Positions 29,401 to 41,431 of a stretch of 64,000 nucleotides of DNA are shown one piece after another. Numbering within the stretch: position 1 is the stretch's first letter; every line of letters begins with the position of its first letter. The stretch covers positions 36,828,281-36,892,280 of the forward strand of contig CM053243.1 in the NCBI GenBank assembly GCA_028583405.1. Reading direction: 5' to 3'. A program made the translations under genes and the position numbers. This stretch comes from Pogonophryne albipinna. Its lineage: Eukaryota > Chordata > Actinopteri > Perciformes > Artedidraconidae. A model generated the notes under the pieces. That model was not told the origin of the DNA. It saw only the letters and a list, made by a program, of their open reading frames with translations, and did not search any database.

Positions 29401-29587
29401 AACTGTTCTTACATGAAATATTACTAGTATGATCAAAGTAGTTTTCTCTCATTGACTTATTGATTGTTGCAGCTACACTTTAATTAACTGTTGGGTAGTC
29501 ACATTTTTGTAATAAACTTTTCACATGTTCTATTTACAAACAAACGTAATTTGTTAAGTCTCTAAAGCTGTCAGACAAATGTAGTTG
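26499..29587 (+). other. matcap1 3' UTR and downstream intergenic sequence
   Basis: AT-rich, with no recognisable coding exon. The 3' UTR must begin at 26499. A plausible polyadenylation signal (aataaa in gtaataaactttt) is at about 29511, but earlier ATTAAA-type signals (for example near 26740) could be used, so the UTR length is open. Several ctagctactaaatgctaat-like stretches (27.8-28.2 kb) are ordinary low-complexity fish sequence. Confidence 0.4.
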
Positions 29588-29589
29588 AG

Positions 29590-29689
29590 TAAAAAGTACA
29601 AATATTTCCCTCTGAATTGCAGTGGAGTAGAGGCAGAACATGGCATGACAAGTACATACTCTGGAGTAAATGTACTTTTCCACCACTGG
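29590..29689. repeat. hAT-like repeat fragment
   Basis: It contains gtagttgagtaaaaagtac, gtggagtagagg and ends gtacttttccaccactgg. This is the same family as the fragments at 20595, 45190 and 50795. The ccaccactg end is the complement of the cagtggtgg start at 20595. Confidence 0.65.
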
Positions 29690-29772
29690 ATTCGGCCATT
29701 TGAAAAACAGAAAAGGTGGAATTTCACCTCTTTCTGAGTCAATGAAAGTCCAACACACGCGTCTTTAAATAA
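29688..29772 (-). repeat. Inverted copy of the matcap1 intron 4 segment
   Basis: Partner of 24126-24210. It lies immediately downstream of the csnk2a2 polyadenylation signal in the direction of that gene, so csnk2a2 transcripts end at or within it. Confidence 0.9.
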
Positions 29773-29778
29773 AAATGG

Positions 29779-29784
29779 TTTATT
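29779..29784 (-). terminator. csnk2a2: Polyadenylation signal of csnk2a2
   Basis: AATAAA on the minus strand (aataaaccattttt), about 750 bp after the csnk2a2 stop. It is followed by T-rich sequence and lies before the convergent matcap1 region. Confidence 0.55.
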
Positions 29785-29944
29785 CTCTTTCAATATAGCT
29801 TTTGTTCTATCCGTAGCAGAAAAGAGCCTCCATGCCACTCAGTGCTAAAACTGGATCTCAGGTCACCACAGCATCGTAATGACGGACAAACGTCTTACGG
29901 CACAACACTGGCTTGATACTGATCCAACAACAGTCACTTTGCTC

Positions 29945-30085
29945 ATTTTAAAAACGGGTTGGGGGTGTTGGGAGGCAGGAGTAGGAGGAGGGTGGAGGAG
30001 GAGAGGGGGGGGGGGTTTGGATCTGATTTCAGACCTGATTTATCTGTGACTCGGACCAAGCAGCTCAGACCCCCCCCTCCCCCCC
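29945..30085. other. G-run and C-run block in the csnk2a2 3' UTR
   Basis: The plus strand has many G runs, including an 11-G run near 30004-30014, followed by C runs (about 30070-30086) that could pair with them. The G-rich part satisfies a G-quadruplex pattern on the plus strand. The csnk2a2 mRNA would carry the C-rich version of the first part and the G-rich version of the second. Confidence 0.6.
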
Positions 30086-30529
30086 TGGACTTTGTTAGGA
30101 GAAAGTTTAATCCGTGCGTGTTTTGTGTATGCTGCAAAATTGACATCTTGCTCCAGTATGGCTGTTGATGTGGAGGCAGAGGTTTCTGCCACGAAAAGGT
30201 CACAAGTTGAGGTAACGAAGATTCTTCCTGATTGGGCGAAAGAGGGACGATAAACAGACTAAATGTCAAACAATGATCATCTGATAGATTTTATAATAAG
30301 GAGAATTATAAAAAGTGCCATGCGTTTTACTGAGAGCTGTTTCTCTGAGTTTACTATGATACAAATGGTGTTGACATAACGATAAAAAAAAAAGCGTGTC
30401 AGTATATACAATTCAGAACAGGACTCAAACACATTAAATAAATATTAAAACCTTCATGAAAATATGATTTATATATAATGATATGAGTGTAAATATACAT
30501 ACATGCGTGGATTACCTGCTCTCTGGTTA

Positions 30530-33500
30530 TCATGTTGCATTGGAGCTGCTTATGGCCTTTGTGCCGTCTGTGTTGGCATTTGCCTGTTCCTTCACCACAG
30601 GATCTGATGGGGAAACATTTGAATTGTTATTATCATTGACTGCATCCGATTTACTTATCCAGACCTCAGGTAAATGAAGTAAATACAGGTACGTATTTGT
30701 CCTGGTGCCCGACCAGTTTTATAAACATGCAGCAATGTCCATAAAAGGACATAAACATACCAGTGGAACCAGACTTGTAAATGTGATGCCTAATTTAGGT
30801 CAAGTTTAAATGAAGTGTGTAACTATGAATTTACGAGGCGATTAAGGTCTTTTGAGTAGTAGTGAAATATGGAATTCAGTTTGATAAGGAAAATATAATT
30901 TACTGCACACGTTTCATGTTCTTTTTTCATGATTTATTTTGCAAATGTGGATTAGAGAGGGAGAATCCTTGTGGCTGGATTTGATCTGATTGCAGAGGCG
31001 AGAGCTAAACAGACACTTTAATCTGGACTGATATTTAAAAGTGAAAATAAAATGTACCTCCAACACACACAGCGTTTTTAACAATAAGTAGGAGAGGAGA
31101 AACTAGATCTGTAATCTATAATTGACTGGTGGCAGTATTTAGAAAACATGGATTCTGTCCGTATGTGTTGGTGTGAGTACTAACAGAAGTATGGGTGCTG
31201 CATGGCCTCGGCAGCGGTCAGCCTCTGCTGGTGGTCGTAGCGCAGCAGCTTGTCAAGCAGGTCCAGAGCCTCCGGACTCACCAGGTGCTGGTTCTCCGAC
31301 TGGATGAACTGCTCCCAACGCTTCCTCGTTTGTCTGCACACACACATTTCTCATGACTAAAATGTCTCTTTTCTGTTATGTGAATTAAACAGTTGTGGTG
31401 ACAATCCAACAGTACTAGCAGCTTTGACTTTTTAAACATTTACTAAAGCAAGGGTGTAATCTAATAAAATTAACAATGATGGTGTTTTATTAAAGTGTGA
31501 CTGTTAAACCTACAATACCAGGACACTGATGCGGCTAAATAGAATTCAGCCATTGTTCACTTTATAAATTTACACTTGTACTTTTCCTACTGTCAAAACG
31601 TCAGCTTTTGGTACAAACACAATCCCTCAGTTAGAACTTTCAGAAAAAAAGAGTGTGTTTTGAGTAGTTTTCCTTTACATATACTAAATGCTAAAATCTG
31701 ATTTATGGAACCAACTGCACATTTCTTAAATACCTCAATTTAAAGGATATAATTACGTTTTCATTATGCACAAAGGTAAGTTTGTTTTTAAACAGAGCAG
31801 ATGTCCAAACATGGGCAACAGTGGATCAAATGACTAAAGGTAACATGAAAGTCTTATGACGCACTAAAACAAAGCAGCTAAAACAATGTAATACATAGCA
31901 ACATATTCAAGACAAACATGTTGTATAAAACTGCATCTTTGACCAAATACATTGCCAAAGAAACAACTTGTTCACGTATTGTGTTTTATACCATGTGTTT
32001 TGAATATATTTGATTATGTTTCTGGTAATAAATCCTGATACTCACTGTCCCAGCAGATCTTTGAAGCGAGTGTCCAGTTCTATGTGATATTTGTGCAGGT
32101 AACCAAAGAGCTCATCGGTGCCCAGAACTTTAGCAATGCGGACCAGCTGGAAAAAATAACAAATGTAATCCCTTAATTACATATTTTGGATACATTATCA
32201 AGTACAAATGCATATTGGTCCCAATATTTAGTTCTTGATTTGACATTTGAGTGTTCAAATAATAGACTGGTCACCTGGTCGTAGTTGTCCTGGCCGTGGA
32301 AAAACGGTTCCTTCAGAAAGATCATGCTGGCCAACATGCAGCCTAGACTCCACATGTCCAAACTATAGTCATACATCTGGAGGGAGGAAATAAGAGAAAA
32401 TCAGACACCAAGAAACGATTTAAAAGAAGACAAGGACTTGTGTGTGTTGTCCTCATTTGAAGAGTAAATATCTGTAAAAGCATTTACCTGATAGTCCACT
32501 AGCAGCTCAGGGCCTTTGAAATAGCGCGAGGCCACCCTGACGTTGTATTCCTGAGCGGGATGGTAAAATTCTGCCAAACCCCAATCTATAAGACGCAGCT
32601 GAGACACAGAGAGGGAAAATTAAAACGTTTTACAATGCAGCGTAACACTTTTCTTTTTTTTTAATATTGCAAATTAATTTAACGGTTTATTTTCATTGTA
32701 AATATTACCAATACATTTTTTAGGTTTATTCATTTTTTTTTTTTTAATGCACATTCTTACTTTAACTTAAGTTTATTTATTATGATTTATTTAATCTCCT
32801 TTTAAAATCAAGCTAATGTCACAAAACCCAATTTCCCCTGGGATAAATAAAGTATTCTGACACATTCTTTTATGTGTGTTAGATCGGCCACAGCTGACTT
32901 TTGGGGTGTTTCCTAAAAATGTCATAATATCCTTCATTTTGTTAATGTTAAGATGACTTGGGCTGGTGGCACCTTGCATGGCAGCCAAAGCCTCTGTATG
33001 AATGTGTGTGAATGCTCACTTGAACATGTAAAGCGTCCTGAGGGGTTGTAAAGAATGGTAAAGCGCTCTAAAAATGTCGTAGCCAGTACCTTTCTCATCT
33101 GGTGGTCGATCATCACATTGTGGGGCTTCACGTCCCGGTGCATGATCCCCATACTGTGGCAGTAGTCCAGAGCCTTAGAGAGGAGACAGAGACACACAGT
33201 CAACACTGCAGCCAGTCTGTAACAGTCCATGCTGCCCTGCATGCTCTCTCTTTATCCTAGTGGGAATCACCGCTCCAGAGTTCTCTTCTCAATGATTAAA
33301 CTAAGTCAGGACTCTTAAAGACTCATAAAGCTGTTTTCATTATTGATTGCTAACTTGATTGTATTTTGTTCTACTTGATTAATCATTTATTCAATACAAA
33401 TTTCAGAAAATAGCAGAATGCCTAAGATTACATGTACGAAACTTTCAAATCCTGTCTTTTTACAATTTTCTCAGCATTACTCTGCTTACTGTCTATTACT

Positions 33501-36256
33501 GAAGATAACCCTATAAATGAACGTCCACACAGTTTTTTGTTTAAAAGTGGTAAACAACGATGAGTATTCCATAAATAAGTCATTATAGAATTTAGATAAA
33601 TGGAAAGGTAGACAAAATGTGTTTTTACCTTGAGCAGCTCATACATGTAGAAACGGATATCATAGTCAGTCAGCTTCTGGTAAAGCTCCTGCAGAACAAC
33701 AATGTTTGGAGAAATGATTAAAAAAAAAACTGAGCAGCTCAACTGGTGTCCATACACAATACACTCTTACTAGAGGGTTATTATGCATGTTATTAATAAT
33801 GATACCAATGGTAGTTCTACACGTATGATGACGGCCAAACTTAAGTACCTTAAAATCTGTGTTATTGATGCACTCAAAGACAAGCGCTGGTGTTCTGGAC
33901 TGCAAAGAGAGGACAACACAAGGCTTAACTGAGGACAGCAGCAGGTAGGTGGAGATCATTATCACACACACACACACGGTTACTCGCATGACTGGATTAT
34001 CTCCACTGGCGGGCCCACATGCATCAAAGGGATGGATCTAACTCACCACCGGGTCTTTGACCGTGTCCACCAGGCGGATGATGTTGGTTCCTCCACGCAA
34101 GTTTTCAAGAATTTTGATTTCACGTTTGATCTTCTTCTTCTTGACGGGCTGCGGAAGAAAACAAGTGGTTCAAAATGCAACAATATGATGATGAAATAAA
34201 TGTGCGTTTCTAAATGGCCCCCTATGTTTATATATTCTCACTTGGAATTTACCAACATTTGACCAGCAGAGGTTGCTACAGAGAGACTCTGAGACTTCTT
34301 ATTGAGTGCAAATTGGTAAATCAGCATAACCCACCAGACCAGATCAAGCAAACGAAAAAATGAAAATGAATTGTATTTGCCTGCTACAGTGCTGTTGCTC
34401 AATACTGGAACAAGTCCCTTAGACACAAACTCATTGGGAAATAGGAGCTAGTTAAAGAATAACTCAGGTTTCTTCTAATGATAGCAGTTTGTCTTGGACA
34501 GCGCCATACATCTTATTAATATGCTCACTTTGTCCTAAAACATGTCACTGATTGTCATTGACGTGTAGACAACAAAGATATTTATACTGGGAAAAAAATC
34601 AGAACACTTTTGACAGGATTTGGATGGACGGGTGTAACTTTATATTAAAAAAAGAAAAGAAAGAAAAAGCCATCTGCTGTGAGGGGGATCACCACCTGCT
34701 GATAATAAGCTAAAATATACACTGTACTACATTTTAACAGTATATCCAATTCAGAAAGATTTGAAAAATAAATGTAGAGTCACGACTGAGCTGTCCAGAC
34801 AGTTGGAAAACAAGGTAGGAAAATGTCACATAAAGGAAAAATAAGACTCACCTTGAGGATTTTCACCACAACTTTTTCATTGTTGGTCACATTTATGGCC
34901 TCGAACACTTCACTGTACTTCCCTCGACCCAGTTTACGCACCAACTGATAGTTGTCTTGATTGCTGAGGAAGAGAGGAACATTTAGCTAAATTTAAACAA
35001 AAATAGATCTTCATGAGCAAAAACAACTGTCTCCTTTTTAAGAAGACTAGTAAAAAAAACAATAAATTACGAACCTTTCAAAAATTAATAACTTAACATA
35101 TTAACACATTTGTAGATGTCACCTGGGTCTCTGGGAAATTATACCAGGCATTTTTTCAATATTTTCAGACATACAAAGTGTTATATATATATTCAATAGA
35201 ATTACAGATTAAAGGTGGGGTAGGTAAATTTGAGAAACCGGCTCGAGATACACTTTTTGTTATATTCCATGGAATGCTCTTAACATCCCGATAGCAATGA
35301 ATATCTGAAGTGCTTTGACAAAAAATCCATAAAGAAATGTCATCTGTGGAAGCTGTAGTAATGTAAAAAGCACGACCAATCATTTGAGCCGGCCCGGCTA
35401 AAATAACTGGATGGCCTACCTGCCTGTCAGCCGTCCATCTGTGCACAAACTTATGTCGTGCCCTCATTGGTCATGTGCACGTTCGTGTGTGTTGGAGGAG
35501 AGGCTCTGTAAGGAAGTGGCAGATTTGTTCCGGCTGTGTATTTTCAAATTCTAGCGCACTCGAGCTGGTTTCTTCAAAATTACCTACCCCACCTTTAACT
35601 GCAACTTTAAATATTTTAAATGAGTGACCTTAAAAGTAATGTTTAAAATCCAATGTTGGGTTCTCAAATAAAAACAAAATGTGTGGTTGACAGGGCAGAA
35701 ACTCATGCAAATAAAATCACGATAATAATTTTGTCTCATATGAAAGACTCACTTAATTTTCTTAATTTACAGTAATAAAGTTTATTCAAACATCATGCAT
35801 TTGTATTTTATATACTGGTTTTTGTATAAATATCTCATTTCTGTTTGTATAAGGAAATGCATTAAAACAATGTACACTTTAAGGACTGTCTTCGACAGGC
35901 TGCTATCTTTTCAAAATCGATGAAATGCTAACACGGTCATAAAAATTGTCCCAGTAAAAGTACGTGTTGAAAACAAGGATATATATACAGAAGACATATT
36001 CTGCACACAATCACATTAGACAAGATTTCGATGGACGGCTGTAACTTTTTTACACAAAAGAAGCCACCCGCTGTGAGCAGAATGAAACAATATTTTGAAA
36101 TGCAGCAATGGAAAAAGAGCCAATAAATAGTAAAACACTGTAACTGTACCTCCAGTTTGGCACATGTGCATCATAGTCCCAATACTCTCTATTCTTCTGT
36201 GTGTTGACATCGGTGTACACCCGAGCCTTGCTGCTGGCCGGCGTGGATCCGGGCAT
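30530..36256 (-). CDS. csnk2a2: Casein kinase 2 catalytic subunit alpha prime (11 coding exons)
   Basis: The coding exons, read on the minus strand, are 36256-36150, 34963-34852, 34148-34047, 33899-33849, 33688-33629, 33173-33090, 32598-32488, 32376-32275, 32146-32046, 31333-31185 and 30603-30530. They total 1053 bp or 350 aa, the human CSNK2A2 length. Phases agree at every junction. The kinase features are: Lys-rich KKKKIKRE substrate-binding basic patch, catalytic loop [11 protein letters not shown] in place of DFG (a CK2 hallmark), and HGQDNYDQ with FYHPAQEYN, which favour alpha prime over alpha. CK2 is a constitutive Ser/Thr kinase of nucleus and cytoplasm. The penultimate exon uses a GTTAGT donor; failure to splice gives Cys-stop at once. 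The last exon (30603-30530) encodes PVVKEQ and a short tail. A non-coding part of the start exon reaches 36529. Confidence 0.96.
35213..35594. mobile_element. Short copy of the TTAA-flanked foldback family
   Basis: A 382-bp element with ends aggtggggtaggtaa / ttacctaccccacct and TTAA on both sides (35209-35212, 35595-35598). It matches the outer parts of 18275-19370 over most of its length and lacks the central coding exon. It lies in csnk2a2 intron 1 of the coding region, between the exon at 34963 and that at 36150. Confidence 0.92.
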
Positions 36257-36529
36257 AGCTAGCTTCGCGGCTCCGTGTCGAGGACCTTTACCTCCCTCTG
36301 AATGCTTCGTGGCTCGATACTGGAAGGCAGCGCAGCGACTCTCCAGAATGTGTGGCTCTAAGAAGGTCTCTGTGCTTTGCTTACCATCGGCTTTGGCTGC
36401 TTGCGCCCTCTGAGGAAAGGCGTCAGGCCGGTGTGATGCAGCGGTGGTGCAGACTGACAGAGCTACGATGACCGAGTGTGTGAAGCCCCTGAGCAAGATG
36501 TTAGGCAGGATGGGATGAAGAGCCGCCAG

Positions 36530-38689
36530 CTGCAGGAACAAACAGGGAGAAGAGAGAGAATAACCTGAGGCATTAATAACAATAGGTCAAAGTTGCCTTC
36601 TGATTTGGAAATAAAGCAAATAATATTTCTTGTATGTAGGGCTGCAACTATTTTTTCTATGTATTTATTGTTTTACATGGATGGTTTGGACTGTAATACA
36701 GTTGTGAAGTCACACAGAGCAAAAATATACTACCCATATCTGGCTGCTTTAAAAATGCTAATATTTATATTTTCTACCTTGAGATTGTACTTATTTGAGT
36801 ACAACGCAGTCCCGCGTTTTTTATATATATATATATATAGCATCAAATTGCAACTGAAGTAATCTATCTATGGTCAATTTTCACATTGAACATGTGCTCT
36901 TTTATTAAATAAACGAAATACTTTCATTTTAAGTCATGAGTTTAGTGTTTACTGATGCATTAATCAATAACAATAATCCACAGCTCCTCACTCTGCTCCA
37001 GAAGATTTAAAAAAATATATATTCACTACCTTTTCTCAATGAAGACCACAGTAGAGTGTGTGTAGACCAAAAACGACCACCCTTTGACTTGTTAAACCTG
37101 GACTAGATTGACATGGAGACCCTACAGAGTGCTGCAAACCCAGAGCAGTATTTTTGGAACTGTCTGTCTTTTGCTTTTTTTTCTGATCAGGCCAAAATCA
37201 GACAAGGTCAACCTGAAAAACCACTGCACCTAAACAAGGAGACCTTGTACACAGAACAAACATCCAGTTGGTGACACAATGTATTGTCAGGTTGTGCCAC
37301 CCTCCAAGAACACAGCTTCCCCATGCTCACAGACTATTTTATCATAGTCCCCTTATAAGATAACAAAAATAAATGGTAATGTCACTGCTTTTTCACAACC
37401 AATACCATCTTAACTTTAAATCCAAAACACTGTACTGAAATGTGTTGAACCTGTACTTGATACACTTGGGGATTCTTAACTCTTTATGCACAGGTTCCAA
37501 TTTAAGATAGTGACGCTTTTATTCTATTTTTATTTAAGGAAAAAGACAAGGGCAATCTCCAACTAAAATATCTCTGAATTGACATAGCTCTCAACAAATG
37601 TATTTTGAGTTAGTCATACAAAGACAATGTTAACATTTAGAATCAAAAGAATCATAGGTGAATCATTTATTTTATTTCCATTTGACTATCTTTGTGTATA
37701 CAGACCACAACCGACCAAATAACCCTCTTCTTACACATAAATATGAACACCTAGTTTCAGAATGGGAGCGGTTTATTATCAGAAGGAAAAACCCCAACAA
37801 TGCCAGATCATTCGTAATCTGGATGGATTAAAACAGAACAGTTAGATTTGTGATTAATTCTATTTTTAAAAAGAGAAAATCTATCGTTTTTTCTCATCAA
37901 ACCTGGACAGGGTTAACAATTATATTCAATAAAACGGTCGAAATCTCCTTTCATATCGTCAATGCATTTACTCTATCCACATCACAACAACCCAGGGTTA
38001 GACAAAGTATTACTGCAACAGACAAACATAAATACAATTCAGTTTAAAACCTAGGTTTAGGTTTGTCGAAGCTTTAAATACCTCAACGAAAAACAGAAAA
38101 GGTGTGATTTCACATCATTTTCTCGTTTGGATCACTTTAGACCAGGCCTAGCTTTATTGAAAACCAGGTATTTGAACTTGTAAAACCTAAACTAGATCAG
38201 CTTAGAGACCCTTTACTATAATGTATTAAGGTAAACCCATGTCTTATCTAGTTGGCCCCTAACCCAGCCAACAGTTTAATGTAACTACCTTTAGTTAACG
38301 TTACATTAAACTGTGTGGACCCCGTCACGACACAGGCTCTCCGGGGCCTTTTTCACCGGCAAAACAGGTGAAATGTGCACTTAAATGAGAGATTACTTAA
38401 CAAAAATAATGTTGGTTAGCGCCGAGTTATCCTAAAATGTAGACATATCTGTGAGGATTTACACCATTTGCGATATTTCATCCTACGCTAACTAGCTAGT
38501 TACGGTGACCTAGGCTAGCTTACTTAGCAAAACATAAAATCAAAAAATGTAAACCTTGAACGAGAAATACACTATGATACAAACTGTAATGGATTTTAAG
38601 GTCAAATAGACACGTATAAACTACAAACTACTCATTAGTGTCGACATTTGATAAAATGTGAGATCAATAACGGGGGCTAAAGTTAGCCG
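36530..38689 (-). other. csnk2a2: First intron of csnk2a2
   Basis: The start exon has a good acceptor on the minus strand at 36530 (ttcctgcag|ctggcggc), so a 5' non-coding exon must lie upstream, and the CpG-rich block near 38.8 kb is the only candidate. The intron is AT-rich and includes a gggctgcaactatttt phrase (about 36640) typical of dispersed fish repeats. No gene is seen in it. Confidence 0.6.
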
Positions 38690-38945
38690 GCTAACCTCGT
38701 CGTAGAAATATCCGAGCTCACAGGAAGTCCGCCCGACATGAACGTTAGCTCGTTCGCACCTCGTTAGCCGTGCGTTGCTCTCCGTGCAGCTGGTGCAGCA
38801 GCTCCAGGTTTGACGACAGTGATAATATGTGTGTATATCAGCAGTTTCGGTGAGATATTAATTTCCTCGGATGGGTGGTGGAGGTACATTTAGCAGCGGT
38901 TCGTTAGCAGAACCAGGATGCTCTTCCCTCTTGCGGTAAACATCA
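38690..38945 (-). promoter_or_regulatory. csnk2a2: Likely csnk2a2 promoter and non-coding exon 1
   Basis: A CpG-enriched, TATA-less block in otherwise AT-rich DNA, with an ETS-type aggaagtccg site (about 38722-38731). Possible donors on the minus strand are cgacgag|gttagc and acgag|gtgcga. Position upstream of the csnk2a2 start exon supports the call. No exon can be delimited exactly. Confidence 0.5.
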
Positions 38946-39310
38946 CCCGGATGTGAATCAAAAGCTCAATGACCCGAAAATGCAACAAAAAAAGAAGCAA
39001 TTAAAGATACCTTGGAAATAATAATAATAATACCAAAAAAATAGAATGTATTTAGATCAAGATGTATATTTAACGATGTACTTTTTGAAAGAAAAAAAAT
39101 ATATAAATATAAGAGCAAACAACACAAACAAGGTGTTAAAAATACTTTTAAAGGACACATTACAAAAACAGTATATATTTATTACATTTTAGATTAGGTG
39201 TTACTATTCATAATAGGATTAGTGAAACTGTACATAAATGCTAAGTAAATTATCTGATCTTTTAATTTCTTTAAATTTAAAGGAATTCAATAATATATGT
39301 ATATATATTG

Positions 39311-39436
39311 AATCACGTTTTATGCTCTGGTCATTTGTCAATCAATAATATATTATTGATATATTAAATAATATATTATTGATATATTAAATAATATATT
39401 ATTGATTGACAAATGACCAGAGCATAAAACGTGATT
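39311..39436. mobile_element. 126-bp hairpin MITE
   Basis: The outer 47 bp at each end are perfect reverse complements, starting aatcacgttttatgctctgg. The centre is an AT-rich imperfect loop with internal direct repeats. The tetramer ATTG flanks both sides (39307-39310 and 39437-39440), a likely target duplication. It cannot code for protein. Confidence 0.75.
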
Positions 39437-39440
39437 ATTG

Positions 39441-41431
39441 ACATCTTGAAATGTTTTGGAAGATCACATCTTTAACAAGAAGTTGTGATTAAATGTTTGA
39501 TAGTGCCTCTAAAAGGTGTTTTTCTTAGAAATAAAAAGAGGTGTCCATAAACAATATAAGTGCTCGCTGATTATGAAATCAAATATTATTTGTTGTTGTG
39601 ATGACTGTTATCTGTCTGTTATCAACAGAAATTCAGCAAATGCTTCAATTGATCAGGATCTGAGCCATTGTCTGTACTCGCCAATACTTATTCTTAATAT
39701 TTTATTACGATATCTACAATTAGCCTACATTCATGTATTCACCAAGGCAGCAGCAATCTAAATGATTAACTAATATGTAACTATTTTGCTAATCAATCAA
39801 AGACATAATTTTACTATATTCTAAAAAAAAATGTGTCAGTAGATAGGGATTTTAAGATAAAATAATATTGCATATAAAGTGAAAATAATGTATACCTTAT
39901 GATGAAAGTAGGCATCTCTAATTGCAATCATCATACTATACATGTTGTAGAATTGGCTGTGATGGAAAAAATGTACACTTTTTTTTTTAATAAGGGTGGT
40001 TTATTTTAATTGTCTGTATACAGTATGAACAGGAGTCTATATTGATATCCTTATGTGTAAATCCAACGCTTCATTAAACTCGTTCACCTCCCACCAGGAC
40101 TTCAACCATGGCACAACCACACAGTCCCATCCCACCCTGCTGTATTTCCCTTTCCCCATGATTTGTAAACCTCAAAAACCTTCTATTAAATATACTGCAA
40201 AGCTTGTGAATATAAAAATCCACACAGTAAGCCAAAGTACACAAATGTTTTTACCTTATGCCCGACATAAACCAACACATGATTCGTAACTTTGAGGCTA
40301 CTCGTATTTATCTGCTGAACGTCTGGGGCTAGGATCCCATGAGGATGTTCCAAGGCAAATTCTTAAAAAACTTAAAAAATAATATTACTTTTGTTAAATC
40401 TATCGCACAGTAACTAATGCAGCTAGTTTGTGGCAAGTGAGTTATATAATGCTTTAAAGTCTTGTCGGGTTAAATCTTCCGATAATCCATGTGGAATTGA
40501 AACTAAAATGTCTTGCAAGATACTGCAAGCTCATTCCTAGTGAATACAAAAGCAGGTAACATAAGCACTATACAGTTTTCAATGTTTACATAAGCTTATA
40601 CACACATCTATAATATAACAGAGTAGACTATGCCATGAATCAGTAGTCATAAATATTACATTGTGCATATTCTATTGCACATGTCAAGTGTTTGTATGAC
40701 ATGAAAGGTATGGGTTAGTTACCTAGATGTCGCTTGTTTTAATACAAAGATGCAACAACACAGAGTTCATAGGACACGGGCTATACATTTTCACAAATCC
40801 ACTTTTTTTCTTCTTCATAGGATGTTTTCCTAAATAAACCAAACCTATAATACAACAGTGATATTAAAGTGTGATAAATATTCATGCACAAACAGATGAT
40901 ACTACCTAAGATCTAATATGTGAAAAGATACTGCTGCACAAGCCAGCCGCTGTATACGGATGGGAGGGAATTATCGGCTAAAACTGGACGTGACGTTAAG
41001 AAAAAAACACACAGAATGAATCGGTACAAAAAGGCACATGGATCTCAGAGGAGTTAGACAAGAGCACACACACACACATCTGACAACTGTCTGGAAGGTC
41101 TTTCCATCATTCTCAACAACAGAATTAACAGTTACAAAACAGACGATCACATGCAACCACAGAATAATGTCCCGCACAAAACAAAACCCAGATCTTACCA
41201 TATTGTTACACCTTTTTCATTCGTTTTTTTCCCATGTGTTCCAAAATAAGACGGTTATTGACGATGAATAAACAACAAAGAATGAGGATGAATTCAGTCA
41301 TGACCCAACAAAAACATTACACTAATTAATGGTTCTTTGTTATACACTACAAATGGGTGAGCGGAGGCTGGCATAAGTTCCTTCGAGGGTGAATGTCATG
41401 TTTGCTCCCCAGGACAGAAGAGCAGTTCAGT
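39441..41431. other. Intergenic sequence and znf319 3' UTR
   Basis: AT-rich with no recognisable coding exon. The part nearest 41431 is the 3' UTR of znf319 on the minus strand, with a conserved-looking stretch around 40950-41340. I could not identify its polyadenylation site with confidence. Confidence 0.4.

Noticed and set aside
34600..36080. Diverged direct repeat (gatttggatggacgg / gatttcgatggacgg with downstream similarity) in csnk2a2 introns
   Set aside because: Similarity is short and weak. It may be an old dispersed repeat and could not be delimited.
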